The position numbers and the translations under genes were made by a program. Positions 55,712 through 64,000 of a stretch of 64,000 nucleotides of DNA are shown here, piece after piece (positions within the stretch are counted from its first letter, which is position 1; each line of letters opens with the position of its first letter). Source of the DNA: Paenibacillus hunanensis (GTDB taxonomy: Bacteria > Bacillota > Bacilli > Paenibacillales > Paenibacillaceae); the NCBI RefSeq assembly GCF_014645615.1, contig NZ_BMMB01000001.1, forward strand, positions 620,001-684,000. Reading direction: 5' to 3'. The notes below the pieces were generated by a model, which was not told the DNA's origin, made no database searches, and saw nothing but the letters and a program-made list of their open reading frames with translations.

Positions 55712-56776
55712 ATGATCGCAAAAGTATCCAAGCAAGCCTCACAGGAGCAATTAAATGAAATTGTAAGCATGATTCGTGAAGAAGGTGTACAAGCCCACGT
55801 TGCTCATGCAGCAGAGGGTATTGTCGTTGGCATGATCGGCAAGGTTACACCTGCACTACAGCAGCGTCTTGAACAGCATACCGTTGTACAGGCAGTGAAC
55901 AAAGTGTCCAAGTCCTACAAGCTGGCAAGTCGTGAATTTCATCCAGAAAACACAGTGATCGAGATCGGCGATGTACGCATCGGTGGCGGCGAGCTGGTCG
56001 TGATGGGTGGGCCATGTGCGGTAGAATCAGCAGAGCAGATTGATGAAATTGCTCGTCTGGTCAAAGCAGCAGGTGGTCAGGTATTACGTGGTGGCGCGTT
56101 CAAGCCGCGTACTGGCCCATACAGCTTCCAGGGTGTAGGAGTGGAAGGCTTGATTATGATGGCGGAAGCAGGGAAAAAGCATGGTCTGCTTACGATTACG
56201 GAAGTTATGACACCGGAGTATGTAGATATCTGTGCAGAATACGCGGATATTTTGCAGGTTGGTACGCGTAATATGCAGAACTTCGATCTGCTGCGTAAGC
56301 TGGGTGAGGTGCGTAAGCCCGTGTTGCTCAAGCGTGGGTTCAGTGCAACATACGATGAACTGCTCAATGCGGCAGAGTACATTCTGGCGGGTGGCAATAA
56401 GGATGTAATGCTATGTGAGCGTGGTATTCGTACATTTGAAGGCTACACACGTAATACGCTCGATCTGTCAGCCATTCCCGTTCTTCAGCAGCTCAGCCAT
56501 CTGCCGGTCATTTCTGACCCAAGTCATGGTACAGGACGTCGTGAGCTGGTCGAGCCGATGACACGCGCTTCTGTTGCAGCAGGCGCAGATGGACTCATTA
56601 TTGAAATGCATACCGATCCAGACAACTCCATGACCGGTGATGGCGTACAATCGCTATTCCCGGATCAATTCGCACGATTGCTGCGTGAGCTGGAGCAGCT
56701 CGCACCGATTATCGGCAAAAGCTTTAACACTGCGAAGGCGCCAGCAGAGCAGTTTGCTGTATCCGCACAGGCATAA
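55712..56776 (+). CDS. aroF: 3-deoxy-7-phosphoheptulonate synthase (DAHP synthase)
   Basis: The 354-residue product condenses phosphoenolpyruvate and erythrose 4-phosphate, the first step to chorismate and aromatic amino acids. It has an N-terminal ferredoxin-like regulatory domain (1–70, IAKVSKQASQEQLNEIV), then a TIM barrel (VVMGGPCAVES, GGAFKPRTGPYSFQG, KRGFSATYDELLNAAEYI, PSHGTGRRELVEPM). This is the Thermotoga-type short form rather than the chorismate-mutase fusion of Bacillus subtilis AroA. The ATG at 55712 lies 8 bases after AAAGGAGAG. Confidence 0.92.
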   Translation: MIAKVSKQASQEQLNEIVSMIREEGVQAHVAHAAEGIVVGMIGKVTPALQQRLEQHTVVQAVNKVSKSYKLASREFHPENTVIEIGDVRIGGGELVVMGGPCAVESAEQIDEIARLVKAAGGQVLRGGAFKPRTGPYSFQGVGVEGLIMMAEAGKKHGLLTITEVMTPEYVDICAEYADILQVGTRNMQNFDLLRKLGEVRKPVLLKRGFSATYDELLNAAEYILAGGNKDVMLCERGIRTFEGYTRNTLDLSAIPVLQQLSHLPVISDPSHGTGRRELVEPMTRASVAAGADGLIIEMHTDPDNSMTGDGVQSLFPDQFARLLRELEQLAPIIGKSFNTAKAPAEQFAVSAQA

Positions 56777-56810
56777 TACGGAGAGAAACTAACTAAATAG
56801 TGAATCGATG

Positions 56811-56849
56811 AGCAGAAGTGTTCAGCTTGTACAACTGAACACTTCTGCT
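56811..56849. terminator. Perfect 15-bp hairpin after the DAHP synthase gene
   Basis: AGCAGAAGTGTTCAG / CTGAACACTTCTGCT with a 9-base loop, no strong T-run. A second, imperfect hairpin (AACAGGTTGATC / GGATCAGCCTGTTT) follows at about 56867–56898. Together they probably end the transcript. Confidence 0.65.
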
Positions 56850-57268
56850 TGAAATTGAACAATGAACAGGTTGATCACAATAGGATCAGCCTGTTTGGTA
56901 TATCGTTAAGGATTTTGGTACCAAATTATCATTTTCATCATTTCATGCAAACAAATGCAAAAAAATGAGCATTAATCACAAACCTGCTTCAAAAAAAGCT
57001 GATATATCAAGCATTTCCTACTTTTTTTCATACGGGTAAAGCATCGTTTAGAGGCTTAATGGTTGGAATAAAGCTACCGTACTCCCCGTGCGGGGCTTGT
57101 AGTTTACGTGTGAAAGGAGTAATATGCCATTTAAATATTATATTCATTTGCTGGTGTGACGCTTTAAAGCGTGTAGTGAATACGTGGTAAGGCATAACGC
57201 ATCACATTGCTTACACGCTATGCAATCGTTGATTGACGAAGCGATTTCTTTTTTGGTAAGCTATGAAG

Positions 57269-57285
57269 TGTAAGCATTTCTTACA
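57269..57285. promoter_or_regulatory. GlnR/TnrA-type nitrogen box upstream of glnA
   Basis: TGTAAGCATTTCTTACA fits TGTNAN7TNACA exactly, the GlnR/TnrA consensus. It lies 28 bases upstream of the −35 of the glnA promoter and is centred roughly 70 bases before the likely start of transcription. That distance is consistent with activation or with one of a pair of looping sites. The rest of the 640-base gap (56777–57425) holds two terminator hairpins, a CCCCGTGCGGGG hairpin near 57087 and no gene. Confidence 0.82.
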
Positions 57286-57313
57286 TTTCAGCCAGAAATA
57301 TATCACATGGCTA

Positions 57314-57343
57314 TTGACGATGTCAGGTTTTTGGTTTTATAAT
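57314..57343 (+). promoter_or_regulatory. Promoter of glnA
   Basis: TTGACG and TATAAT are spaced by 18 bases. Transcription would start near 57350, leaving a leader of about 75 bases. Confidence 0.78.
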
Positions 57344-57425
57344 GACGACAGAAAAAAAACGAGAACATGAACATTTGACATTAGAAAAAGTTGCAATGTT
57401 CGGAAATTTGGGGAGGAAAGTACAA

Positions 57426-58850
57426 ATGCCGGTAGAAAATGTATTGAAGCTCGCACAGGAAAACAATATTGAGTGGTTCGATTTCCGTTTCGTAGATTTG
57501 TCGGGACGTGCACACCATATCTCACTGCCATCTAGCGAAGTGGATGAGGATACTTTTGTGAATGGTGTAGCGTTTGACGGTTCTTCTATTCCAGGCTTCC
57601 GCGGTATTGAAGAGTCCGATATGGTTATGATGCCGGATCCAGAATCCGTATTTATCGATCCATTTACAGCTCATCCGACAATCAACGTAATGTGCAACAT
57701 CTACACTCCAGATGGCGAGCGCTATGAGCGTGACCCACGTGGTATCGCCGAGAAAGCAGAAGAATTCCTGCAATCCAGCGGTGTAGGTACAGCGGCATTT
57801 TTCGCTCCAGAATCCGAATTTTTCATCTTTGACGATGTTCGCTACCAGAGCGATACACACGTATCCTCCTATTCCGTAGATTCTAACGAAGCTTTCTGGA
57901 ATACGAACCGTAAAGAAGAAGGCGGCAACCTTGGTTTCAAAATCCGCAAAAAAGGCGGTTATGTACCTGTTGCTCCAGTTGACTCCCAGCAAGATATCCG
58001 CAGCGAAATGTGTCGCCTGCTGGAAGAAGCTGGCCTGAAAATCGAGCGTCATCACCATGAAGTAGCAACAGCTGGTCAAGCGGAAATCAACTTCCGTTTT
58101 GATACTCTTAAATTCACAGCAGATAACCTGCTGAAATACAAATACATCGTGCACAACACAGCGGTACAATACGGCAAAACAGCAACATTTATGCCAAAAC
58201 CACTGTTCGGTGATAACGGTAGCGGTATGCACGTTCACCAATCTATCTTCAATGGCGACACGCCTCTGTTCTACGAAAAAGGCGCTTACGCTAACCTGAG
58301 TGAAATGGCTCTGCACTACATCGGCGGTATCCTGTACCATGCACCTGCACTGATCGCGCTGACGAACCCGAGCACGAACTCGTTCAAACGTCTGGTTCCT
58401 GGCTACGAAGCACCGGTTAACCTCGTATTCTCCAAAGGTAACCGTTCCGCAGCAGTACGTATCCCGGTAGCTGCTGTAACACCTAAAGGCTGTCGTATCG
58501 AGTTCCGTACACCAGACTCCACAGCTAACCCTTACCTGGCGTTCTCCGCTATGCTGATGGCTGGTCTGGACGGTATCAAAAACAAACGCGATCCACGCGA
58601 GCTGGGCTATGGTCCTTTCGACAAAAACATCTACGAGCTGTCTGATGAAGACAAACAAGGTATCCGCAGTGTACCTGCTTCCCTTGATGAAGCTCTGGAT
58701 GAGCTGGAGAAAAACCACGAGTTCCTGCTTCAAGGTGATGTGTTCACAGCAGACTTCATCGCTAACTACATCGCGTTCAAACGCGCTGAAGCAAAAGACG
58801 TTGCAATCCGTGTACATCCACACGAATTCAGCCTCTACTACGATTGCTAA
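57426..58850 (+). CDS. glnA: Type I glutamine synthetase, stand-alone gene
   Basis: The 474-residue enzyme makes glutamine from glutamate, ammonia and ATP. Signatures: FDGSSIPGF, APESEFFIFD, HHHEVATAGQAEINFRFD, MPKPLFGDNGSGMHVHQS, KRLVPGYEAPVN and the C-terminal KNIYELSDED. The length and KNIY-type segment point to the beta subtype known from Gram-negative bacteria (about 470 residues) rather than the 444-residue GlnA of Bacillus glnRA. No glnR precedes it. The ATG at 57426 follows GGGGAGGAAAG; the upstream in-frame ATG at 57342 overlaps the −10. A nitrogen box lies upstream. Confidence 0.93.
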   Translation: MPVENVLKLAQENNIEWFDFRFVDLSGRAHHISLPSSEVDEDTFVNGVAFDGSSIPGFRGIEESDMVMMPDPESVFIDPFTAHPTINVMCNIYTPDGERYERDPRGIAEKAEEFLQSSGVGTAAFFAPESEFFIFDDVRYQSDTHVSSYSVDSNEAFWNTNRKEEGGNLGFKIRKKGGYVPVAPVDSQQDIRSEMCRLLEEAGLKIERHHHEVATAGQAEINFRFDTLKFTADNLLKYKYIVHNTAVQYGKTATFMPKPLFGDNGSGMHVHQSIFNGDTPLFYEKGAYANLSEMALHYIGGILYHAPALIALTNPSTNSFKRLVPGYEAPVNLVFSKGNRSAAVRIPVAAVTPKGCRIEFRTPDSTANPYLAFSAMLMAGLDGIKNKRDPRELGYGPFDKNIYELSDEDKQGIRSVPASLDEALDELEKNHEFLLQGDVFTADFIANYIAFKRAEAKDVAIRVHPHEFSLYYDC

Positions 58851-58897
58851 TCGGCTGACTGCCGATTCACACGGTAATACAAGCCGCAAGGCTGCTG

Positions 58898-58932
58898 AAT
58901 CCTCCGGAATGACTGTTCCGGAGGATTTTTTA
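58898..58932 (+). terminator. Terminator after glnA
   Basis: AATCCTCCGGAA-TGACTG-TTCCGGAGGATTTTTTAA. The 217 bases from here to serC hold no gene. Confidence 0.92.
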
Positions 58933-59150
58933 ATAAGTCATCGGGATGTAAAGGCTTTGTTCGGAAATAGCCATAAACTGTCGTTATTCATGCATGCTGT
59001 AAAAAATAATCGCTTTGGATGCCAGCGTGACAAAAGACACTTGCTCACCCTGGAAAATGCTGATATCATAGCGATAATTACCACGAACCTGACATCACCT
59101 CTTTACAGGGATAAAGATGTCATGCCGAATCTGAAAGGGTGGAGTAAGAG

Positions 59151-60239
59151 ATGACCAAGAGAGCTTATAATTTCAATGCCGGTCCGGCTGCATTGCCGCT
59201 GGAAGTGCTGGAGCGCGCTCAGAAGCAGTTTGTAGACTATGAAGGTACGGGAATGTCGATTATGGAAATGTCGCACCGTGGAGCGGTGTATGAAGGCGTA
59301 CATAAAGAAGCTGAGCAGCGTCTATTATCTCTGCTGGGTAATCCGGAAGGATTTAAGGTGTTATTCCTGCAAGGTGGCGCGAGCACGCAGTTTGCGATGA
59401 TCCCAATGAATCTGCTGGGTGAAGGTAAAGTGGGTAGCTATGTGGATACAGGGAGCTGGGCAGGCAAAGCGATTAGCGAAGCGAAGCTGCTTGGGGAAAC
59501 GCAGGTTGCTGCTTCGACTAAAGAAGATAATTACATGCGTGTACCGACGGCTGATGAGCTACAGATTGCTCCAGACGCAGCTTATGTGCATCTAACTTCG
59601 AATGAAACGATCGGTGGCGTGCAGTTTAAGCAATTCCCGGACACAGGCGATATTCCGCTAATCGTGGATATGTCGAGTGACATTTTAAGCCGTCCACTGG
59701 ATATGAGCCAATTCGGCATGATCTATGCGGGCGCGCAAAAGAACCTAGGACCTTCAGGCGTAACAGTTGTTATTGCACGCGAAGAGCTGGTAAATAATTC
59801 ACCAAAGCATATTCCGACGATTTTCCGTTATGACACTCATCTTAGCAATGGATCGTTGTACAATACACCGCCATCGTTTGCGATTTATATGGTTAATGAA
59901 GTGCTGAAATGGATTGAAGAGAAGGGTGGCCTTGAAGGCGTAGAGCGTCTGAACGAGCAAAAGGCGAACCTGATCTATGATGCGATCGATAACAGCAATG
60001 GTTTCTACAAGGGTGCAGCTCATACGGATAGCCGTTCCCATATGAACATTACTTTTAGGCTGGAAACGGAAGAACTGGAAAAAGCCTTTATTAAGGCATC
60101 CGAGCAAGCAGGCTTTGTTGGTTTGAAGGGACATCGTAGCGTAGGGGGGCTGCGCGCATCGATTTATAACGCTGTACCGTACGAAAGTTGTAAAGCGTTG
60201 GTAGAATTTATGCAGGATTTCCAGAAAAAACACAGCTAA
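59151..60239 (+). CDS. serC: Phosphoserine aminotransferase
   Basis: The 362-residue fold type I PLP enzyme converts phosphohydroxypyruvate and glutamate to phosphoserine in serine synthesis. It has FNAGPAALP at the N-terminus, LQGGASTQF, the PLP Lys197 in YAGAQKNLGPSG, and GHRSVGGLRASIYNA near the end. Usual length (about 360). The ATG at 59151 follows GGTGGAG. Between its own leader and a terminator at 60278–60306. Confidence 0.96.
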   Translation: MTKRAYNFNAGPAALPLEVLERAQKQFVDYEGTGMSIMEMSHRGAVYEGVHKEAEQRLLSLLGNPEGFKVLFLQGGASTQFAMIPMNLLGEGKVGSYVDTGSWAGKAISEAKLLGETQVAASTKEDNYMRVPTADELQIAPDAAYVHLTSNETIGGVQFKQFPDTGDIPLIVDMSSDILSRPLDMSQFGMIYAGAQKNLGPSGVTVVIAREELVNNSPKHIPTIFRYDTHLSNGSLYNTPPSFAIYMVNEVLKWIEEKGGLEGVERLNEQKANLIYDAIDNSNGFYKGAAHTDSRSHMNITFRLETEELEKAFIKASEQAGFVGLKGHRSVGGLRASIYNAVPYESCKALVEFMQDFQKKHS

Positions 60240-60277
60240 TAGAGCAACTTTTATAGCTCGTTTGCGTTAAAAAGAAC

Positions 60278-60306
60278 AAGCCTTCCCTTCTGGGAGGGCT
60301 TTTTTT
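60278..60306 (+). terminator. Terminator after serC
   Basis: AAGCCTTCCC-TTCT-GGGAGGGCTT followed by TTTTT. Confidence 0.9.
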
Positions 60307-60399
60307 AAAAATATTCAACTATTTTTTGTCAAAAGCTGTCGCAATTTACCGAGATAGGTTATAATCAAAAAGAACTAGATAAAAGGTGGAAACAGAACT

Positions 60400-60864
60400 A
60401 TGGCACTACACATTGTATTGGTCGAACCAGAGATACCAGCGAATACTGGCAATATTGCCAGAACATGCGCAGCTACAGGGATTCACCTGCATCTTGTGCA
60501 TCCTTTGGGTTTTAGAACAGATGATGCTACTCTCAAAAGAGCCGGTCTTGATTATTGGCATGCTGTAAATATCGAGTATCATGATTCTTTTGAAGAGGTT
60601 CAAAAGTCCTACACTGGTCATCGCTTCTTTTATGCCACTACCAAGGCTAAAAACAGATATTGTGACTTCCAGTTTCAGGATGGCGATTTTTTCGTGTTTG
60701 GCAAGGAAACGAAGGGGCTGCCACCTGAGCTAATTGCAGCTAATCCGGAGACAGCCATGCGCATGCCGATGTCTGGTGATGTCCGCTCGCTGAACCTGTC
60801 CAATTCAGCGGCCATCATTGTATATGAAGCATTGCGGCAATTGGATTTCCCCGGCCTGAGCTAA
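60400..60864 (+). CDS. trmL: tRNA (cytidine/uridine-34 2'-O)-methyltransferase
   Basis: The 154-residue SPOUT methyltransferase has the N-terminal VEPEIPANTGNIARTC (catalytic Arg and Asn), FGKETKGLP, and the C-terminal MPMSGDVRSLNLSNSAAIIVYE knot region that binds SAM. It 2'-O-methylates the wobble base of tRNA-Leu. The ATG at 60400 follows AAAGGTGGA. Length matches the family. Confidence 0.95.
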   Translation: MALHIVLVEPEIPANTGNIARTCAATGIHLHLVHPLGFRTDDATLKRAGLDYWHAVNIEYHDSFEEVQKSYTGHRFFYATTKAKNRYCDFQFQDGDFFVFGKETKGLPPELIAANPETAMRMPMSGDVRSLNLSNSAAIIVYEALRQLDFPGLS

Positions 60865-61093
60865 AAGCAGCTTCGGGTGCAGTGAGAAAAGTCTTGCTTC
60901 TAAAAGAAAGAATAGAAATTAGTAAAAGTTAGCAGGATTCAACAAGTAAGCGAAGAATATACAGAGAAGTGAAATAGAGAATATATAGTTTATATTCCAA
61001 ATTTTATTACACTGATATTCTTCCTTCACTTGTTATCGAGTATATGCATCAGGCACATACTCCAGTATCAATTACAGAGAGGTGTATAATTGT

Positions 61094-61348
61094 ATGAAAC
61101 CGGCAGGCGTTGTACGTAAAGTTGATCAATTGGGAAGAATTGTGTTGCCAAAGTCGCTGCGTAAAAGATATCAAATGAATGAAGGAGACCCGGTTGAAAT
61201 TCTTGTACAGGGTGATCATATCATTCTGGAAAGATATCGTCCGAAATGTGTATTCTGTGGCTCTATGGAAGAAGTGAGCGAGTTTAAGGATCGCTATATT
61301 TGCGCACAATGCGTGACTGAAATGAACTTGATTCCTAAAAATGCCTAA
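61094..61348 (+). CDS. AbrB/SpoVT-type regulator with C-terminal zinc ribbon
   Basis: The 84-residue product has a swapped-hairpin AbrB DNA-binding domain (VVRKVDQLGRIVLPKSLRKRY, then DPVEILVQGDHIILERY) and a C-terminal zinc ribbon of two CxxC pairs (CVFC near residue 55, CAQC near 75). Classical AbrB has no such Cys pairs in its C-terminus. By homology it is a transition-state regulator. The ATG at 61094 follows AGAGAGGTG by about 9 bases. Confidence 0.92.
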   Translation: MKPAGVVRKVDQLGRIVLPKSLRKRYQMNEGDPVEILVQGDHIILERYRPKCVFCGSMEEVSEFKDRYICAQCVTEMNLIPKNA

Positions 61349-61495
61349 TTTATTTAATGAGTAACATGTAAGGGGATGAGTGACCAGGATAATGCCTGTG
61401 CAGCAGCAATTGGACAGGTAGCACACTGCGCCATGCCATTCGAATTGGTCCCATACAAATATGAATCATCTCCGGTCGCTTTGATTGTAAATATA

Positions 61496-61536
61496 AAGAC
61501 CTTCCAGCCTGATCTCAGGTCGGAAGGTCTTTTTTG
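61496..61536 (+). terminator. Terminator after the AbrB-like gene
   Basis: AAAGACCTTCC…GGAAGGTCTTTTTT, with a short inner hairpin in the loop. Confidence 0.88.
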
Positions 61537-61639
61537 CAGACGGTTAGCAGACGATTATGTTTTACTGCTATACTCTCCATGCTCTGTATAAAACATGCTG
61601 CTGCTCATGCGAAAGCACTATCGATACATAGTCTTACCC

Positions 61640-62707
61640 TTATTTGAAAAAGAGAAAGTTCGTAGCTACCGGACGAAGCGAGCCATCGGATGGATGATTG
61701 ACGACACGCCCATTTAAAATGAGCGAGGTGGAGCCGCCGCCATCCAGATTGTAGGCATCGATCACGCCCATTTTATACAGCTTATCCTGTAGCTCCTTGA
61801 GTGTGGCTCCAGAGCTACCATTCTCATTGTAGCCGTCTGCGGCAATGACGATCAGTTGATCATCCTTGTACTTACCAATGACGGTACGCGGAGCACGTAG
61901 TGGAGTGTTCTGCCATTTGGCTGGGATCGGTGTTTTTTGACCATTTTGAATCAGAATCGGTACAAAGGAAGCACCGAATGAAGGTGATAAAGCATCGAGC
62001 TTTTGCTGATTGGAGAATTTGCCACCGATTAGCTGACCTGAATTGTTCAGACCGACAAAGAACAGATCCTTAAAGCTTGGCTGAAAGCCACTTACATACT
62101 GACCATTCAGCATCGTCGTGCTAAGCGGATAGCGCTTGCCTGCTGAATCGGCAAAGCCACCTGCGTTAATACCAGCGATTGCGCCATAGCGCTGGGTGGC
62201 GGTTAAGGTCGTTTCTGCTCCGCCAAAGGAATCCTTGCCAAGCGTCATTTTCATCGCTTCTGGATCGCGTAGCTTGATCTTCATCGCATAGGCGCGATAC
62301 GAGCCTGGGTTCAGACGATACAGCTCAATATTGATGCGCTGACTATTCACACGCTCGACTGCGGCACCAAGCCTTGAGGTAATGCGCCTGTTGTAAATCT
62401 GCTCTGGCTTTTGCGCCTGCGTCGAAGCCGTACGCACGATCGATGACATCGCTGAGGTCGTGCGATTGTACAGACGTGTCGTTTTCTCAATCGAGGCGGA
62501 TGTTTGTGCAGCAACCTGCTCTGCCTGCTGCAAGCCATTCATAATGCTTGATGTCTGCTCGCTTAGTGCTGTACGGGGCTTATAGGGCTCTAGCTCGAGC
62601 GGAATACTTACGTCATGCGACTGAAGCAACAGCACCGCGAACACGCCGACAAAGGGCGCAATCGCTAGCAACAGCAAACGATTGATCCGTCTAATACCTT
62701 TGTTCAT
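61640..62707 (-). CDS. Membrane-anchored NAGPA-domain (phosphodiester glycosidase family) protein
   Basis: The 355-residue product has a basic N-terminus and one hydrophobic anchor (about 11–29, LLLLAIAPFVGVFAVLLL), a ~80-residue helical stem, then a NAGPA domain with GAIAGINAGGFAD and the C-terminal AYNLDGGGSTSLILNG. Relatives act on surface glycans; the substrate is unknown. Its start codon overlaps the stop of the upstream coiled-coil gene (ATGA), so the two are translationally coupled. Second NAGPA gene of the window (compare 24966–26075). Confidence 0.87.
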   Translation of the reverse strand: MNKGIRRINRLLLLAIAPFVGVFAVLLLQSHDVSIPLELEPYKPRTALSEQTSSIMNGLQQAEQVAAQTSASIEKTTRLYNRTTSAMSSIVRTASTQAQKPEQIYNRRITSRLGAAVERVNSQRINIELYRLNPGSYRAYAMKIKLRDPEAMKMTLGKDSFGGAETTLTATQRYGAIAGINAGGFADSAGKRYPLSTTMLNGQYVSGFQPSFKDLFFVGLNNSGQLIGGKFSNQQKLDALSPSFGASFVPILIQNGQKTPIPAKWQNTPLRAPRTVIGKYKDDQLIVIAADGYNENGSSGATLKELQDKLYKMGVIDAYNLDGGGSTSLILNGRVVNHPSDGSLRPVATNFLFFK

Positions 62708-63111
62708 TTGAGCAGCTCCATTTTCTTTTGTAGCGTATTGAGTTGCTTTTGTACTTCATTAAGCTGGGTATACAGCTTGTTACTATTATCCGTCTTGTTG
62801 CTGGCATTGTCCTTTGTAAAGGTGAGCAGCTCGTTAAAGGAATCGACCTTGCTTTGAAGCTGCTCCATCTCCTTGGACATCGTTGTCAGGCGAGTCTCAT
62901 AATCACTTTGCAGGGTAGCGATCTGTCGCTCCGTATCCGCCTTGATCGCGGTGATCATCTGCTGTTTCAGGTGATTGCTATATAGATACGCTGCTGTTGC
63001 TCCGAGCGCAATAATGACGATCAAAAACACCAAAAACCATCGTGCAGAGGTGCCGCCTGAGGGCCGCGGACGTGTCATGGAGCGCGAAGTAGGCTCTGAT
63101 TTGGAATCCAT
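62704..63111 (-). CDS. Membrane-anchored coiled-coil protein, unknown
   Basis: The 135-residue product has a Ser/Arg/Pro-rich cytoplasmic start, one membrane helix (about 26–45, FLVFLIVIIALGATAAYLY) and an outward-facing coiled coil (about 50–135). No known domain. GAGGTGATCC lies before the ATG at 63111. Coupling to the NAGPA gene suggests that the two proteins work together, the coiled coil perhaps pairing with the helical stem of its partner; this is inference. Confidence 0.82.
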   Translation of the reverse strand: MDSKSEPTSRSMTRPRPSGGTSARWFLVFLIVIIALGATAAYLYSNHLKQQMITAIKADTERQIATLQSDYETRLTTMSKEMEQLQSKVDSFNELLTFTKDNASNKTDNSNKLYTQLNEVQKQLNTLQKKMELLK

Positions 63112-63400
63112 GTCGGATCACCTCGTTTTGTTATTATTTTGAACAAATTTCATTCTAACATGTGGGTAAGGGTGCGTCCATTTCCGAAATAGGTATACAT
63201 GTCACCAATGAAGCCTCCTGTTGAACAGGCATCGTGTAAGTCTAGAAAATAATATTTTACCTGTATGAATATATAGAAGAAAAGCAGCAGATAGGATTAA
63301 AATTCCACTACTATTGACCGATATGTAACTATACAGTCATAACAATTAGCAAGCAAAAGTCCGCAAAATAGATGGATTGATACAGGGAGGAAGTGCCCCA

Positions 63401-64000
63401 ATGGATAGCGTATGGAAGGTTATCATGATTGATAATCATCCGGCATTAATGCTGGGAACGAAGATCATATTGGAAGAAACCGAAAGCTTGAGTGTCGTTG
63501 GTACAGCAAGCTCGGTCAAAGATGGGGTTAAGCTTGCCGCACGTACAAGCCCTCATCTGATTCTGCTGGATGACTCACTGCCAGAGGGCAATGCAGAATT
63601 TTATTTGCGCCAGATTAAACGCAGTAGTCCGGACAGCCATGTGATTGTACTGACGGGAGATAATAATCTATCGCTATTTGCCGGGCTGATGAGCATGGGT
63701 GCAAGTGGCGTGCTTTCCAAGGAATCCTCGCCTGCCCAATTGCTGCATCTGATCAGCGGCTTGCGTCAGGGATTAACGGTCATTCCATTATCCTGGCTAA
63801 GTCAGGGCGTTGTACCGGTGCCTGCTCAAATTCCGACCGATGGCTATTTTGAGCTGTCTCAAATTGAACACACCATCATGACGCAGATTACACAGGGGTT
63901 TACATACGATAAGATCGCTGAGACGATCCGTGTAAGCCGTCGTTCTGTTGATAATTATCTACGTAAAATTTATGACAAGCTGGGTGTGAGCAGCCGTGCA
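63401..64000 (+). CDS. ComA-like response regulator (3' end beyond the window)
   Basis: The frame is open from the ATG at 63401 to the last base (200 residues seen, stop not reached). It has a REC domain (VIMIDNHPALMLGTKIILEE, phosphoacceptor Asp57 in LILLDDSLP, Lys in VLSKESSPAQLL) and a LuxR-type HTH (IEHTIMTQITQGFTYDKIAETIRVSRRSVDNYLRKIYDKLGVSSR). The wording of the N-terminus and of the HTH is close to ComA of Bacillus, the quorum-controlled competence regulator. The second acidic pocket residue is Asn12 where ComA has Asp, which might alter phosphorylation. The start follows GGGAGGAAG by about 7 bases. No kinase or pheromone gene is inside the window. Confidence 0.85.
   Translation, partial: MDSVWKVIMIDNHPALMLGTKIILEETESLSVVGTASSVKDGVKLAARTSPHLILLDDSLPEGNAEFYLRQIKRSSPDSHVIVLTGDNNLSLFAGLMSMGASGVLSKESSPAQLLHLISGLRQGLTVIPLSWLSQGVVPVPAQIPTDGYFELSQIEHTIMTQITQGFTYDKIAETIRVSRRSVDNYLRKIYDKLGVSSRA

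Noticed and set aside
61376..61591. 71-residue open frame after the AbrB-like gene
   Set aside because: It crosses the terminator at 61496–61536. The upstream AAGGGG is a weak site, and the composition is not protein-like.

Overview
The window looks like a chromosomal segment from a spore-forming, low-to-mid GC Firmicute of the Paenibacillus type. The evidence is strong AGGAGG-type ribosome sites with frequent GTG/TTG starts, T-box and S-box leaders, Spo0E-like, AbrB-like and ComA-like regulators, LiaFSR, BdbDC, PatA and MutS2, and the pheST–zapA–mutS2–DUF350 order known from Bacillus. No rRNA or tRNA gene, CRISPR array or complete insertion sequence was seen. About 51 protein genes are supported. 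Most are housekeeping, so novelty is concentrated in unusual domain architectures and in the intergenic DNA.

Layout. 0.3–8.8 kb: T-box-controlled pheS-pheT, then a ZapA-type cell-division protein extended into a ~1256-residue coiled coil with an 8-heptad repeat. 9–12 kb: an accessory insert (MFS exporter, divergent ArsR-type regulator, CuA-like cupredoxin lipoprotein) between zapA and mutS2, where Bacillus carries cvpA and polX. 12.5–16 kb: mutS2, a DUF350 membrane protein and a zinc-ribbon protein. 16.6–21 kb: FAD oxidoreductase, Lrp-type regulator with a PatA-like aminotransferase, Spo0E-like phosphatase, small lipoprotein. 21.3–28.5 kb: cobalamin adenosyltransferase, RluD-type synthase, Spx/ArsC-like protein, acetyltransferase, 5'-3' exonuclease overlapping a NAGPA-domain protein, ROK kinase, BdbD-BdbC disulfide pair. 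29.2–32.4 kb: a GH65 phosphorylase fused to an apparently inactivated HAD domain. 32.8–38.4 kb: CorA, then an S-box-controlled methionine operon (metA, an unknown gene, metI, metC).

38.7–43.1 kb: small secreted or membrane protein, SDR, mqnC, ABM monooxygenase, YfcE phosphodiesterase. 43.7–46.1 kb: T-box thrS. 46.4–53.9 kb is a cell-envelope stress block: liaF-liaS-liaR, an HtrA protease and an OmpR-type two-component system. 54.3–60.9 kb is biosynthetic: ispH, DAHP synthase, a stand-alone glutamine synthetase with a GlnR/TnrA-type box, serC, trmL. 61–64 kb: AbrB-like regulator, a second NAGPA-domain protein translationally coupled to a membrane coiled-coil protein, and a ComA-like response regulator cut by the window end.

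The points most worth following are the giant repeat-bearing ZapA fusion, the GH65–HAD fusion that has lost the HAD nucleophile and acquired a charged linker, a family of dispersed ~100–190 bp intergenic palindromes with at least five full or partial copies, two long IS-end-like terminator hairpins between convergent genes, and an intergenic stretch built from exact 19-bp-period tandem repeats.
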